Assembly (NCBI GenBank): GCA_913056275.1
Contig: CAJXLP010000001.1
Location: 240,001 to 304,000, forward strand
Direction: 5' to 3'
Length of the DNA stretch: 64,000 nt
DNA from: an uncultured Mycoplasmatota bacterium
GTDB lineage: Bacteria; Bacillota_I; Bacilli_A; Izemoplasmatales; Izemoplasmataceae
Part shown: piece after piece, positions 1-10,190 of the stretch
Layout of the letters: each line of letters starts with the position of its first letter
How positions within the stretch are numbered: the stretch's first letter is position 1
The notes under the pieces: generated by a model
Database searches by the model: none
The model's input: the letters and a program-made list of their open reading frames with translations, nothing else
What the model was told of the DNA's origin: nothing
Program-made: the position numbers and the translations under genes

Positions 1-2984
1 ACCGGTTAAAACGTCAACTTGAACAAAAAGCACCTGATTTGATTACGAAAAACGAAAAGCGGATGTTGCAAGAAGCCGTGGATGCGTTGATTGATAATTC
101 AAAACGGGGCCGTAAAGTCGTCGTTGAGAAAAACCGCCCCTTAAAATCACTGTCCGATATGTTACGCGGTAAACAAGGACGTTTCCGCCAAAACTTACTC
201 GGTAAACGGGTCGACTACTCAGGCCGAAGCGTTATTGTCGTGGGGCCTGATTTAGAGATGTATCAGTGTGGTCTCCCCAAGGAAATGGCACTGTCACTGT
301 TTAAACCGTTTGTCATTCGCGAATTAATGATTCGTGAAATTACGTCAAACATTAAAAGCGCGAAAGCGATGATTGATCGCAGCGATGCAAAAGTTTGGAA
401 TGTCTTAGAAGACGTCATTAAAGAGCATCCTGTCTTGCTTAACCGGGCTCCGACCTTACACAGACTCGGTATTCAAGCGTTTGAACCCAAATTGGTCGAA
501 GGAAAAGCGATTCGCTTACACCCCTTAGTTACCACCGCTTTCAACGCGGATTTTGATGGGGACCAAATGGCCGTTCACGTCCCATTGTCCGAAGAAGCCC
601 AAGCCGAAGCACGGGTCTTGATGCTCGCATCCAACAACATCTTGAACCCGAAAGATGGCAAACCGGTCGTCACCCCGTCCCAAGATATGGTCTTAGGAAA
701 CTATTACTTAACGCTTGAACGGGCGCATGAAAAAGGCCAAGGCAAAGTATTTAAAGATTCAAAAGAAGCTTTGCTCGCGTTTGATAACCAAGAGATTTCC
801 TTGCACGCTGTCATCGCGATTAAAGCGTCATCTTTAGGAAATGCACCGCTGACTGAAACGCAACGTCAAGGCTATTTAATGACGACGGTTGGGAAACTCA
901 TTTTCAATGAGATACTGCCGCGTTCATTCCCATATATCAACGAACCAACGGTTGAAAACTTGGAAGAAGAAACACCTGATTCGCATTTCTTAGCGAAGGG
1001 CTCAAACATCCCTGAGATTATCCATCACAACGCTGATTATCACGCGAAAACCGAAGCTTTGAAACACTTAAAAGCGGACGGAACGGATGACGCGGAAATT
1101 AAACGCTTAGAAAAAGAAGTGAAGGCGCTTGAGAAAAAAGGTGCACGCCATTTAATTGAACCATTCCGTAAACGGTTCTTAGCGCTTGTCATTTCCCGGG
1201 TCTTTGAAGACTTTAAAATTAACGAAACTTCAAAAATGCTTGATAAGATGAAAAACTTAGGCTTTAAATATTCGACGTATGCCGGCATTACCGTGAGTGC
1301 ATACGACGTTATGCCTTACACGCACAAATCCGAGGTCATCACCGGTGCATCGACGCAAGTTGATCGCATTCAAACCATGTTTGACCAAGGCTTACTTACC
1401 GACAAAGAACGTCGTGGATTGGTCATTAAAGAATGGGAAAAAGCGAAAAACCTCATTCAGCAAGGCCTGAAAGATGAACTCACCAAAGAAAACCACATCA
1501 ACATGATGAGCGACTCAGGCGCCCGGGGGAATATTTCCAACTTTACCCAACTCGCCGGGATGCGTGGTTTGATGAGTAAACCATCTGGAGAAACCATTGA
1601 ACTACCGATTAAAGCGTCATTCCGTGAAGGATTAACGATGTCAGAGTTCTTTATCTCCACGCACGGAGCCCGGAAAGGGTCGACCGACACCGCCTTAAAA
1701 ACGGCCGACTCGGGGTACTTAACCCGCCGTTTAGTCGACGTCAGCCAAGACATCGTCATCACCCAAGACGATTGTGCCACCAATCGCGGAGTCATCGTCA
1801 AAGACATCTTTGACAATGACGGCAAAGTAATCGTGACGTTATCAGACCGCTTAATTGGTCGCTACTCCCAAGAAACAGTGTCTCACCCTAAAACGGGTGA
1901 AGTTCTTATTGAAAAAGATGGCTACATCACTGAAGAAATTGCCAGAAATGTTGAGAAAGCGGGCGTTGAAACCGTGAAGATTCGATCGGTTCTTACGTGC
2001 CATGCGGATCACGGCGTCTGCGAGAAATGTTACGGCCGTAACTTAGCGACCGGGAATAAAGTCGAAGTTGGGGAAAGTGTTGGCTATATTGCCGCGCAAT
2101 CCATCGGTGAACCCGGGACCCAGCTGACGATGCGGACATTCCATACCGGCGGGGTTGCCGGGGCGGATATTACGCAAGGTCTGCCACGGATTCAAGAACT
2201 TTTTGAGGCAAGAACACCTAAAGGGAAAGCCATCATCGCGGAAAGTTACGGAACCATTACAGACATTGAACAGATTGATGAACGTTACAAAATCACCTTA
2301 AAAGGCGATTTGAAACCGTCTCAAGAAGAGCCGACATTCTATCAATATGAAACCAATAGTGGGGTCACATTGAAAGTGTCAGAAGGCGATCACGTGACCG
2401 CCGGTCAGCAATTGACTGAAGGGTCGATCGACCCGAAACAACTTTTAAAAGTGACCAACGCCGAAACGGTTCAACAGTACATCTTGGGTGAAGTTCAAAA
2501 AGTATACCGCGCTCAAGGGGTGGAAATTTCCGATAAACACATCGAAATTATCGTCCACCAAATGATGCAAAAAGTGAATATTATTGTCTCCGGAGACACT
2601 GAGTTACTTCCGGGTGCTCAAGTGTCCTTGCGTCAGTTCAAAAAAGCCAATGAAGCCGTCATGGCCGACCGTAAAAATCCTGCCATCGCGCGTCCTGTGC
2701 TCTTAGGAATCACCCGATCAAGTTTACGGAGTGAATCCTTCTTGTCTGCCGCATCCTTCCAAGAAACGACCCGTGTCCTCACCGATGCTGCCATCCGTGG
2801 GAAAGTCGATGACTTGGTTGGACTGAAAGAAAACGTCATTATCGGGGGCTTAATTCCTGCCGGAACCGGTATCTTATCGCACTCCTATTTTGATTATGAA
2901 AAAATCGAAGTGGAAGACGATGATTTCTCGGGCGATCCGCTGTATGAAGAAGTCTCTGAAGCACCCGCCGCTGAAGTTGAATAA
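1..2984 (+). CDS. rpoC: DNA-directed RNA polymerase subunit beta' (5'-truncated by window)
   Basis: This is the largest catalytic subunit of RNA polymerase; the reading frame is open from base 3, so the gene starts upstream of the window and about 990 residues are present. The catalytic [12 protein letters not shown] loop, whose three aspartates hold the active-site magnesium, lies at about 540-575. The second zinc site is seen as a Cys in DDCATNRG (about 1770) and the [15 protein letters not shown] cluster near 2000-2035. The bridge/trigger region follows ([18 protein letters not shown] near 2100). It ends with the acidic tail usual in Firmicutes. rpoB should lie just upstream. A strong promoter follows the stop, so the str genes have their own transcription start. 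Confidence 0.98.
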   Translation, partial: RLKRQLEQKAPDLITKNEKRMLQEAVDALIDNSKRGRKVVVEKNRPLKSLSDMLRGKQGRFRQNLLGKRVDYSGRSVIVVGPDLEMYQCGLPKEMALSLFKPFVIRELMIREITSNIKSAKAMIDRSDAKVWNVLEDVIKEHPVLLNRAPTLHRLGIQAFEPKLVEGKAIRLHPLVTTAFNADFDGDQMAVHVPLSEEAQAEARVLMLASNNILNPKDGKPVVTPSQDMVLGNYYLTLERAHEKGQGKVFKDSKEALLAFDNQEISLHAVIAIKASSLGNAPLTETQRQGYLMTTVGKLIFNEILPRSFPYINEPTVENLEEETPDSHFLAKGSNIPEIIHHNADYHAKTEALKHLKADGTDDAEIKRLEKEVKALEKKGARHLIEPFRKRFLALVISRVFEDFKINETSKMLDKMKNLGFKYSTYAGITVSAYDVMPYTHKSEVITGASTQVDRIQTMFDQGLLTDKERRGLVIKEWEKAKNLIQQGLKDELTKENHINMMSDSGARGNISNFTQLAGMRGLMSKPSGETIELPIKASFREGLTMSEFFISTHGARKGSTDTALKTADSGYLTRRLVDVSQDIVITQDDCATNRGVIVKDIFDNDGKVIVTLSDRLIGRYSQETVSHPKTGEVLIEKDGYITEEIARNVEKAGVETVKIRSVLTCHADHGVCEKCYGRNLATGNKVEVGESVGYIAAQSIGEPGTQLTMRTFHTGGVAGADITQGLPRIQELFEARTPKGKAIIAESYGTITDIEQIDERYKITLKGDLKPSQEEPTFYQYETNSGVTLKVSEGDHVTAGQQLTEGSIDPKQLLKVTNAETVQQYILGEVQKVYRAQGVEISDKHIEIIVHQMMQKVNIIVSGDTELLPGAQVSLRQFKKANEAVMADRKNPAIARPVLLGITRSSLRSESFLSAASFQETTRVLTDAAIRGKVDDLVGLKENVIIGGLIPAGTGILSHSYFDYEKIEVEDDDFSGDPLYEEVSEAPAAEVE

Positions 2985-2999
2985 AGCGCTTAGATTCGC

Positions 3000-3028
3000 T
3001 TGACAATCCAGCTGAGAAATCCTATAAT
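3000..3028 (+). promoter_or_regulatory. Consensus sigma-A promoter of the str operon
   Basis: TTGACA at 3000-3005 and TATAAT at 3023-3028 are separated by exactly 17 bases, a perfect consensus match. Transcription would begin near 3035, in the sequence TCGCGTGTAAA that also sits at the start of the rpsF transcript at the same distance from its -10 box. It drives rpsL-rpsG-fusA and possibly tuf. Confidence 0.9.
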
Positions 3029-3041
3029 CATATTCGCGTGT

Positions 3042-3074
3042 AAAACAGTTGGGTCATTCGTTGACCCCTGTTTT
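3042..3074 (+). promoter_or_regulatory. Hairpin in the rpsL leader
   Basis: An inverted repeat in the rpsL 5' leader pairs AAAACAG (3042-3048) with CTGTTTT (3068-3074) and GGGTCA with TGACCC inside it, around a short TTCGT loop. The position, in the untranslated leader right after the transcription start, fits a regulatory or attenuator hairpin of a ribosomal-protein operon. The U tract after it is short, so termination efficiency is uncertain. Confidence 0.5.
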
Positions 3075-3123
3075 CATCCCCGTTTTGATACACACGGAAC
3101 TGTTGTAAGAAAGGAGGAGCTTT

Positions 3124-3534
3124 ATGCCCACAATGAATCAATTGGTTAGAAAAGGTCGTACATCGAAAGGTAAAAAGAGTAAATCCCCAAGTTTGAACAT
3201 GGGATTCAACTCGTTGAAACGTGAATATACATCAACCATGAGTCCGCAAAAGCGCGGTGTATGTACCCGTGTTGCGACGATGACTCCAAAGAAACCTAAC
3301 TCTGCGTTACGGAAATATGCGCGGGTTCGCTTGACCAATGGTGTTGAAGTGACAGCCTACATTCCGGGAATCGGCCACCAACTTCAAGAGCACAGCGTCG
3401 TCTTAATTCGCGGCGGTCGTGTCAAAGATTTACCGGGTGTTCGCTACCATATTGTTCGTGGCACACTCGATACCACAGGCGTCACCGACCGTAAACAAGG
3501 TCGCAGTAAATACGGAACCAAGAAAAACGCGTAA
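3124..3534 (+). CDS. rpsL: 30S ribosomal protein S12
   Basis: S12 is part of the small-subunit decoding centre and contributes to translational accuracy. At 136 residues it has the normal length. The universal loops [20 protein letters not shown] and [14 protein letters not shown] are intact; the lysines at which streptomycin-resistance changes usually occur are wild type. The ATG is preceded by AAGGAGGAG at ideal spacing. It is the first gene of the str operon, 28 bases before rpsG. Confidence 0.98.
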   Translation: MPTMNQLVRKGRTSKGKKSKSPSLNMGFNSLKREYTSTMSPQKRGVCTRVATMTPKKPNSALRKYARVRLTNGVEVTAYIPGIGHQLQEHSVVLIRGGRVKDLPGVRYHIVRGTLDTTGVTDRKQGRSKYGTKKNA

Positions 3535-3562
3535 TTAAACGCAGAAAAAAGGAGGAGCCAAG

Positions 3563-4033
3563 ATGCCTCGTAAAGGTCATATAGCCAAAAGAGACGTCCT
3601 CCCTGATCCGATTTATGATTCAAAATTGGTGACAAAACTCATCAACAACATCATGCTCGGTGGTAAAAAGGGAACCGCTCAAAATATTTTATACAATGCA
3701 TTTAAAAAAGTTGAGGAAACAGTCAACAAACCCCCCTTATCGGTGTTTGAAGAAGCCCTCAAAAACATCATGCCAACGTTTGAAGTGAGAGCCCGCCGAA
3801 TCGGTGGTCAAAACTATCAAGTCCCAGTTGAAGTCAGAGACGAACGCCAATATACCCTTGGACTTCGTTGGTTGACGCAATATGCCCGCTTAAGAAACGA
3901 AAAAACCATGGAAGAGCGTCTCGCCAAAGAAATTATGGACGCCGCCAATGGAGTGGGTGCATCAGTGAAAAAACGAGAAGATATGCACCGGATGGCGGAC
4001 GCCAATAAAGCCTTCGCGCATTACCGCTGGTAA
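3563..4033 (+). CDS. rpsG: 30S ribosomal protein S7
   Basis: S7 nucleates assembly of the 30S head by binding the 3' major domain of 16S rRNA and contacts the E-site tRNA. The protein is 156 residues, the standard bacterial length, starting [16 protein letters not shown] and ending NKAFAHYRW, both typical of the family. The AAGGAGGAG ribosome site precedes the ATG. It lies between rpsL and fusA with a 14-base gap to fusA. In E. coli S7 autoregulates the str operon; whether it does so here cannot be seen. Confidence 0.98.
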   Translation: MPRKGHIAKRDVLPDPIYDSKLVTKLINNIMLGGKKGTAQNILYNAFKKVEETVNKPPLSVFEEALKNIMPTFEVRARRIGGQNYQVPVEVRDERQYTLGLRWLTQYARLRNEKTMEERLAKEIMDAANGVGASVKKREDMHRMADANKAFAHYRW

Positions 4034-4047
4034 GAAAGGAGATACGT

Positions 4048-6123
4048 ATGCCTCGTAAATATACCCTCGATAAGACCCGTAATATCGGCATTATGGCCCA
4101 TATTGATGCGGGAAAGACTACCACGACTGAACGTATTCTCTTTCATACTGGACGCATCCACAAAATTGGAGAAACCCACGATGGGGCGTCCCAAATGGAC
4201 TGGATGGCGCAAGAACAAGAACGAGGAATTACCATTACCTCAGCCGCGACGACCGCGTTCTGGAAAGATCACCGGGTTAATATCATTGATACGCCTGGTC
4301 ACGTCGACTTCACCGTTGAAGTATCACGTTCATTGCGTGTCCTCGATGGATCAGTCGCCGTATTAGATGCTCAAGCCGGCGTTGAACCGCAAACCGAAAC
4401 TGTGTGGCGCCAAGCCACAGAGTACCGTGTTCCACGGATAGTCTTTGTCAACAAAATGGACAAAACAGGTGCGGATTTTGCGTATTCGCTGCAAAGTATC
4501 GAAGAGCGCTTAGGTGTGAAAGCACCAGCGATTCAATGGCCCATTGGAGCGGAAGATGATTTCTCTGGAATCATTGACCTCGTTGAAATGAAAGCCTATC
4601 ACTTCGACGGCGGACCCGATGAAATCCCTGAAGAGATTGAGATTCCAGCTGAGTTAAACGATACGGTCAATGAACGCCGTGAGCTATTAATCGAAGCCGT
4701 CAGCGAGTACGATGACGAATTGATGATGCTTTATTTAGAAGGCGAAACCATCAGCAATGCCCAACTGAAAACAGCGCTGCGTAATGCGACGTTGTCGGTG
4801 GAATTTTTCCCCGTCTTGTGCGGCAGTGCCTTTAAAAATAAAGGCGTAAAATTGATGCTTGATGCGGTTATTGATTACTTACCTGCCCCTGTTGATGTCG
4901 CAGAAATCAAAGGCTTGATGAAATCAGGCGATGAAGTCGCCATTGAAGTGAAAGACGAAGCGAAATTTGCTGCGCTTGCCTTCAAAGTCGCAACGGACCC
5001 ATTTGTCGGCCGATTGACATTCTTCCGCGTCTATTCCGGCGTGTTGAAAAAAGGCTCATATTTAATTAATACGACCAAAGGTAAAAAAGAACGGATTGGA
5101 CGGCTCTTACAAATGCACGCCAACCACCGGGAAGAAATTGACGAAGTGTACGCCGGAGATATTGCGGCCGCTGTCGGTCTTAAAGATACGTCGACTGGTG
5201 ACACCCTCGCCGATGAGAAATATGACATTATTTTAGAGAAAATGGTCTTCCCAGAACCCGTGATTAGTGTCGCGATTGAACCGAAATCACGCGGTGACCA
5301 AGACAAGATGGGTGTGGCGCTTCAAAAACTGGCCGAAGAAGACCCAACGTTTAGAACATATACCGATGAAGAAACTGGCCAAACGATCATTGCGGGGATG
5401 GGAGAACTTCACCTCGATATTATCGTCGACCGGATGAAACGTGAATTTAAAGTTGAAGCCAACGTTGGAGCACCGCAAGTGTCTTACCGCGAAACCTTTA
5501 CGAATGAAGCTGAAGTGGAAGGGAAATTCGTCCGCCAAAGTGGGGGCCGTGGACAGTATGGACATGTCTGGATTCGATTCGAACCGAATCCCAATGAAGG
5601 GTATGAATTCGTCGACAAAATTGTCGGTGGGGTCGTTCCTCGTGAATACATTCCAGTGGTCGATAAAGGGCTCCAAGAATCGATGGAATCCGGCATTTTA
5701 GCGGGCTATCCGATGATCGATGTCAAGGCCACATTATACGATGGGTCTTACCACGATGTGGATTCCTCAGAGATTGCCTTTAAAGTGGCGGCTGGCCTAG
5801 CTTTAAGAAAAGCCAAAGACCAATGTAAAGCGATTCTCTTAGAACCGATTATGAGCGTCACCGCCATCACCCCCGAAGACTACATTGGAAACGTGATCGG
5901 GGATTTAACGTCCCGTCGCGGTAAAATTGAGTCACAAAATAAACGCACCAACGCCCAAGAAGTCGTTGCCAAAGTGCCTCTGTCTGAAATGTTTGGGTAT
6001 GCCACATCATTGCGTTCGAATACGCAAGGTCGTGGGAACTACAATATGCAATTTTCACACTACGAACCCGCACCGAAATCCATCGCGACAGAAATTATCG
6101 AAAAGCGCTCGGTTAGGGATTAG
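4048..6123 (+). CDS. fusA: Elongation factor G
   Basis: EF-G is the GTPase that drives translocation of tRNA and mRNA through the ribosome and, with RRF (frr at 55327), recycles it. It has 691 residues, the normal length. The G1 motif [15 protein letters not shown] is near the N terminus, followed by switch [11 protein letters not shown] and the NKMDKTGAD guanine-specificity motif; domains II to V follow, with the domain IV signature [11 protein letters not shown]. It follows rpsG at 14 bases with an AAGGAG ribosome site. Only one copy is in the window. Confidence 0.98.
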   Translation: MPRKYTLDKTRNIGIMAHIDAGKTTTTERILFHTGRIHKIGETHDGASQMDWMAQEQERGITITSAATTAFWKDHRVNIIDTPGHVDFTVEVSRSLRVLDGSVAVLDAQAGVEPQTETVWRQATEYRVPRIVFVNKMDKTGADFAYSLQSIEERLGVKAPAIQWPIGAEDDFSGIIDLVEMKAYHFDGGPDEIPEEIEIPAELNDTVNERRELLIEAVSEYDDELMMLYLEGETISNAQLKTALRNATLSVEFFPVLCGSAFKNKGVKLMLDAVIDYLPAPVDVAEIKGLMKSGDEVAIEVKDEAKFAALAFKVATDPFVGRLTFFRVYSGVLKKGSYLINTTKGKKERIGRLLQMHANHREEIDEVYAGDIAAAVGLKDTSTGDTLADEKYDIILEKMVFPEPVISVAIEPKSRGDQDKMGVALQKLAEEDPTFRTYTDEETGQTIIAGMGELHLDIIVDRMKREFKVEANVGAPQVSYRETFTNEAEVEGKFVRQSGGRGQYGHVWIRFEPNPNEGYEFVDKIVGGVVPREYIPVVDKGLQESMESGILAGYPMIDVKATLYDGSYHDVDSSEIAFKVAAGLALRKAKDQCKAILLEPIMSVTAITPEDYIGNVIGDLTSRRGKIESQNKRTNAQEVVAKVPLSEMFGYATSLRSNTQGRGNYNMQFSHYEPAPKSIATEIIEKRSVRD

Positions 6124-6125
6124 AC

Positions 6126-6154
6126 TTGCATTCCCCTAGGGAATGCGGTAAACT
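6126..6154 (+). promoter_or_regulatory. Putative tuf promoter with a palindrome filling the spacer
   Basis: Between fusA and tuf, TTGCAT (6126-6131) and TAAACT (6149-6154) are spaced by 17 bases. An inverted repeat GCATTCCC-CTA-GGGAATGC (6128-6146) occupies nearly the whole spacer, overlapping the end of the -35 box. It could be an operator for an unidentified repressor, or a hairpin in read-through transcripts from fusA. A second small inverted repeat TGATT-GT-AATCA lies just before the tuf ribosome site. Confidence 0.5.
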
Positions 6155-6186
6155 ATTTTTGATTGTAATCAAGGAGGAAAAATCAA

Positions 6187-7377
6187 ATGGGAAAAGCTAA
6201 ATTTGAACGGAATAAAATCCATTTAAATGTTGGAACCATCGGTCACGTAGACCACGGTAAAACAACACTTACCGCTGCTATTGCAACAGTACTTCACAAA
6301 CGTGGAGTCGGTGAAACAAGTGCTGCAACATTCGCGTCAATTGATAATGCACCAGAAGAAAAAGAACGGGGTATTACGATTAATACATCGCACATCGAAT
6401 ATGCGACTGACAAACGTCATTATGCGCATGTTGACTGCCCAGGTCACGCCGATTATGTGAAGAACATGATCACCGGTGCAGCTCAAATGGACGGGGGTAT
6501 CTTAGTGGTATCCGCCGCCGATGGACCAATGCCACAAACGCGTGAACACATCTTACTTTCCCGCCAAGTCGGGGTGCCTAAACTCGTCGTTTTCTTGAAC
6601 AAAGTAGACATGGTCGACGATGAAGAACTCTTAGAACTCGTGGAAATGGAAGTCCGTGATTTACTCAGCGAATATGACTTCCCAGGCGATGACATTCCAG
6701 TCATCAAAGGGTCCGCGTTAAAAGCCTTAGAAGGCGATGCAAAATACGAAGACTCGATCTTAGAACTCATGCAAAATGTCGATGATTACTTCGATGATCC
6801 TGTACGTGAAACTGACAAACCATTCTTGATGCCTGTGGAAGATGTTTTCTCCATTACAGGTCGTGGGACTGTAGCAACTGGCCGTGTTGACCGCGGAACG
6901 GTTAAAGTTCAAGACGAAGTGGAAATTGTTGGAATCAAAGCGACGCGTAAATCCGTCGTTACCGGCGTTGAAATGTTCCGTAAATTGTTGGATCAAGCAG
7001 AAGCTGGCGACAACATCGGAATCTTACTTCGCGGGGTTGACCGGGAAGATATCCAACGTGGCCAAGTTGTATCAAAACCTGGCAGCGTAACACCGCACAC
7101 GAAATTCCGCGGTGAAGTATACATTCTTTCTAAAGACGAAGGCGGCCGTCATACGGCATTCTTCTCAAACTACCGTCCTCAATTTTATTTCCGGACCACC
7201 GATGTGACTGGCGTCATTGAACTCCCAAGCGGCGTTGAAATGGTCATGCCTGGTGACAACGTAGAAATGACGGTGGATTTAATTCACCCCATTGCCTTAG
7301 AACAAGGCACAAAATTCTCCATCCGCGAAGGTGGTCGTACCGTTGGTGCGGGCGTCGTCGCAGAAATTATTGAATAA
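6187..7377 (+). CDS. tuf: Elongation factor Tu
   Basis: EF-Tu delivers aminoacyl-tRNA to the ribosomal A site as a GTP complex and is recharged by EF-Ts (tsf at 53702). The 396-residue protein has G1 [10 protein letters not shown], switch [14 protein letters not shown] and the [11 protein letters not shown] motif, followed by the two beta-barrel domains ending in VAEIIE. The ribosome site AAGGAGG precedes the ATG. It sits 63 bases after fusA and is followed by a strong terminator, so it closes the str operon. Confidence 0.98.
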   Translation: MGKAKFERNKIHLNVGTIGHVDHGKTTLTAAIATVLHKRGVGETSAATFASIDNAPEEKERGITINTSHIEYATDKRHYAHVDCPGHADYVKNMITGAAQMDGGILVVSAADGPMPQTREHILLSRQVGVPKLVVFLNKVDMVDDEELLELVEMEVRDLLSEYDFPGDDIPVIKGSALKALEGDAKYEDSILELMQNVDDYFDDPVRETDKPFLMPVEDVFSITGRGTVATGRVDRGTVKVQDEVEIVGIKATRKSVVTGVEMFRKLLDQAEAGDNIGILLRGVDREDIQRGQVVSKPGSVTPHTKFRGEVYILSKDEGGRHTAFFSNYRPQFYFRTTDVTGVIELPSGVEMVMPGDNVEMTVDLIHPIALEQGTKFSIREGGRTVGAGVVAEIIE

Positions 7378-7388
7378 TTGCTTCATTC

Positions 7389-7416
7389 GGAGTGCCGACA
7401 GGCGCTCCTTTTTTTT
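7389..7416 (+). terminator. Rho-independent terminator after tuf
   Basis: Stem GGAGTGCC / GGCGCTCC with a GACA loop is followed by eight T residues (7409-7416). It ends the str operon. Confidence 0.92.
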
Positions 7417-7425
7417 GGCCCTCGG

Positions 7426-7454
7426 TTTAATAAATAGGCCCTAGCGTGTATAAT
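7426..7454 (+). promoter_or_regulatory. Putative promoter of tatD
   Basis: TATAAT at 7449-7454 with a weak -35 TTTAAT at 7426-7431, 17 bases apart. The predicted transcription start (about 7461) lies on the GAGG ribosome site, so the leader would be under 10 bases. Confidence 0.6.
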
Positions 7455-7469
7455 AAAACCGAGGATTTT

Positions 7470-8228
7470 ATGATGATAGACACACACGTCCATTTGAATG
7501 TTTCACCGCTTTTTGAAGAGGCCGATACCTATATCCAAGCCGCCTTTGACGCGGGCGTCGAGTCGTTTATTGTCGTCGGTTTTGACCCCCAAACGATTCC
7601 CCCAGCCATCGCGCTGGCCGATCGTCATCAAACCGTTAAACTCGCCTTAGGCTTTCACCCAACGGTCGTCCATACATTAACCGACGAAGACTACGCCATG
7701 CTAGAGGCATCGCTCAGTCATCCTTCGGTCCGGGCGTTCGGGGAAATTGGCCTTGATTTACACTGGGATAAATCCCATATAGAGAGTCAAATTACGCATC
7801 TTCATCGCCAGCTCAAATGGGCTCAATCACTCGATTTACCGGTCGTCATTCACATGCGGGATGCGACGCAAGCGACGTATGATATTTTGCAGCAATATGC
7901 CCCGTTAAAAGGGGTCATGCACTGCTACTCAGGGTCCCTTGAGATGGTGCCACAGTTTCTTGATTTAGGCTTACATATCGGCCTCGATGGACCAGTCACT
8001 TTCAAAAACGCACGGGTGCCTAAAGAGGTCGCGAGCGCCGTGCCACTTGACCGCTTACTTTTAGAGACGGACGCGCCATACTTAGCGCCCCATCCGCATC
8101 GTGGGAAGACCAATCAACCCGCATATTTAGACCTTATTGCCGACGAAATTGCCCGTTTAAGGGGCACCTCCAAAGCGACCATCATTCGTGCAACCACCCA
8201 TAATGCTCAGGCATTATTTAATGTATAA
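7470..8228 (+). CDS. tatD: TatD-family metal-dependent deoxyribonuclease
   Basis: TatD enzymes are metal-dependent hydrolases with a TIM barrel; members have 3'-5' exonuclease or other DNase activity and may act in DNA repair. The 252-residue protein has the expected metal ligands: DTHVHLN at the N terminus, GEIGLDLHWD (Glu), VVIHMRDA and GVMHCYSG (His), and LLLETDAPYLAP (Asp). I chose ATG 7470 rather than upstream GTG 7446 because GAGG at 7461-7464 is five bases before it and the alternative start is at the -10 box. The neighbouring nitroreductase follows 18 bases later with a good ribosome site. Confidence 0.92.
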   Translation: MMIDTHVHLNVSPLFEEADTYIQAAFDAGVESFIVVGFDPQTIPPAIALADRHQTVKLALGFHPTVVHTLTDEDYAMLEASLSHPSVRAFGEIGLDLHWDKSHIESQITHLHRQLKWAQSLDLPVVIHMRDATQATYDILQQYAPLKGVMHCYSGSLEMVPQFLDLGLHIGLDGPVTFKNARVPKEVASAVPLDRLLLETDAPYLAPHPHRGKTNQPAYLDLIADEIARLRGTSKATIIRATTHNAQALFNV

Positions 8229-8246
8229 AATCTTAAGGAGGCTTCC

Positions 8247-9065
8247 ATGATTCAAGTGATTAAAGAGCGCCATTCTGTCCGGACGTTTGAAAATAAAACA
8301 ATCAGTTTAGACGACGAAAAAATCATTCAAAAAGTACTCGATGATACCATGCAAGAAACCCCGCCTTTTCAAACCCCGGTGAAGCTTTATTTCCTCAGAA
8401 ATAAAGACGCCCATTCCCCGGAATCGAAAAAGGTCGGAATGTATGGCTACGTGAAACACGTGCCGGCCTACATTACAGGCAGTACGCAAAACACCAAAGA
8501 AGGGTTACTCGATTTCGGATATCTCTTTGAAAAAGCCGTGTTAGAACTCGTTAAACGAGGGTTCGGGACCGTCTGGCTCTCCGGTGATTTTGATAATCAA
8601 GACTTAGAAAATTTTGCCCGTGCGGGGGATGTTGTGCCAGTCATGGCCCCAGTTGGGTATCCAGGCTACAAACAAAGTCTTAAAGAACGCTTTTTAAGAA
8701 TGAAACAAGAAGCGTCTGACCGGAAAAAGCACGAAGACTTATTCGGGGTCAAAGACTTTAATTCGCCCGTAGAAAAAAATCATCCATACTACGAAGTGTT
8801 AGAGCTCGTTCGCTTAGCACCGAGCGCACTGAATAAACAGCCATGGCGTATTTTAGTCGATGAAGATGTCTTTCATTTATACTTACAGCGAACTGAAAAA
8901 TTTCCAGCGCAAGCTGCCGATTCTGAAATGATCAATATGGGCATCGCCATTCGTCATATTATGATTGGCTTAGAATCCTTGAAACACTCAGGCACCGTAG
9001 CCATCGCCGACAGCGCTCCGCGCCCTGAAGGCTTGGAATATGTGGTGTCCATTCACGTCAACTAA
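8247..9065 (+). CDS. Nitroreductase-family FMN oxidoreductase
   Basis: The 272-residue protein belongs to the nitroreductase-like flavoprotein family, which reduces nitro compounds, quinones or other substrates with NAD(P)H; the natural substrate is unknown. The N terminus IKERHSVRTFENK is the typical FMN-phosphate-binding start, and RLAPSALNKQPW is the second conserved flavin-site motif. The long form with two related halves resembles the TM-nitroreductase subfamily. It starts with TAAGGAGG at good spacing, 18 bases after tatD, and ends 11 bases before ychF. Confidence 0.85.
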   Translation: MIQVIKERHSVRTFENKTISLDDEKIIQKVLDDTMQETPPFQTPVKLYFLRNKDAHSPESKKVGMYGYVKHVPAYITGSTQNTKEGLLDFGYLFEKAVLELVKRGFGTVWLSGDFDNQDLENFARAGDVVPVMAPVGYPGYKQSLKERFLRMKQEASDRKKHEDLFGVKDFNSPVEKNHPYYEVLELVRLAPSALNKQPWRILVDEDVFHLYLQRTEKFPAQAADSEMINMGIAIRHIMIGLESLKHSGTVAIADSAPRPEGLEYVVSIHVN

Positions 9066-9076
9066 ATGAGGAAAAA

Positions 9077-10180
9077 ATGAGTTTAACTGCAGGAATCGTC
9101 GGTTTGCCCAACGTGGGTAAATCGACGCTTTTTAACGCCATTACAAAAGCCAGTATCTTAGCGGCCAATTATCCGTTTGCAACGATTGAACCCAATGTCG
9201 GCACTGTCTTAGTACCCGATGAACGGTTGGAAACCCTCGATGCAATGGTGAGTCCCAAGAAAAAAGTCCCCACGACGTTTGAATTTACCGACATCGCGGG
9301 ACTCGTGAAGGGGGCCTCAAAAGGGGAAGGCTTAGGCAATCAATTTTTATCACACATTCGTGCAGTCGATGCAATCATTCATGTCATCCGGGCATTTGAC
9401 GATGCCAATGTGACGCACGTAGATGGCTCGATTGACCCAGTCCGTGATTTACACACCATCCAATTAGAACTCATTTTAGCCGATCTTGAGTTAGTCAGTA
9501 CGCGCTTACCAAAAGTCGAAAAGAAAGCCGCTTTAAAAGTGGACGAAGATGCCGTCTTAGAGCATCAGCTATTAAGTCGGGTTAAAACATTGTTAGAAGC
9601 AGAAAAGCCCATTCGTTTAGCGGAATTTTCCGCCGATGAAATGAAACGATTGAAAGGCTTTGGGCTACTCACTTCTAAACCGATGCTGTATGTATTAAAC
9701 GTCTCAGAAGACCAACTCAAAGCGTTAGATACGTTAGAATCCTACCAGTCACTCAAAGCATTTGCGGCGAGTGAAAATGCGGATCTGACGGCGCTTTCTG
9801 CGCAAATTGAAAGTGAGCTAATCGGGTTTGACGAGGTAGAAAAACAAGAAATGTTGGAGGCCCTTGAGTTAGAAAAAAGTGGGCTGGATGAACTGATTCA
9901 AAAAAGCTATCACGTGTTAAAGCTCCGGACGTTTTTTACCGCCGGTGAAAAAGAAGTGCGGGCGTGGACGTTTAAAGAAGGCATGACCGCAAAAGCCTGC
10001 GCGGGTGTTATTCACTCAGATTTTGAAAAAGGCTTCATCCGGGCAGAAACCGTTGCCTATGATGACTTTGTGACTCACGGCGGTGCACAAGGCGCCAAAG
10101 AAAAAGGCGTGTACCGCTTAGAAGGTAAAGAATACGCCGTGCAAGACGGCGATATATTGCTCTTTAGATTCAACGTATAA
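9077..10180 (+). CDS. ychF: Redox-regulated ATPase YchF (Obg-family)
   Basis: YchF/EngD is a universally conserved P-loop protein of the Obg family that hydrolyses ATP rather than GTP, binds ribosomes and is linked to stress responses. The 367-residue protein begins with GIVGLPNVGKSTLFNAIT, has DIAGLVKGASKGEGLGNQF (G3 and switch region), and ends with a TGS domain (VRAWTFKEG to GDILLFRF). Length matches the family. In B. subtilis the orthologue also lies beside rpsF-ssb-rpsR, as it nearly does here. Confidence 0.96.
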   Translation: MSLTAGIVGLPNVGKSTLFNAITKASILAANYPFATIEPNVGTVLVPDERLETLDAMVSPKKKVPTTFEFTDIAGLVKGASKGEGLGNQFLSHIRAVDAIIHVIRAFDDANVTHVDGSIDPVRDLHTIQLELILADLELVSTRLPKVEKKAALKVDEDAVLEHQLLSRVKTLLEAEKPIRLAEFSADEMKRLKGFGLLTSKPMLYVLNVSEDQLKALDTLESYQSLKAFAASENADLTALSAQIESELIGFDEVEKQEMLEALELEKSGLDELIQKSYHVLKLRTFFTAGEKEVRAWTFKEGMTAKACAGVIHSDFEKGFIRAETVAYDDFVTHGGAQGAKEKGVYRLEGKEYAVQDGDILLFRFNV

Positions 10181-10190
10181 CGGAGGCTTT

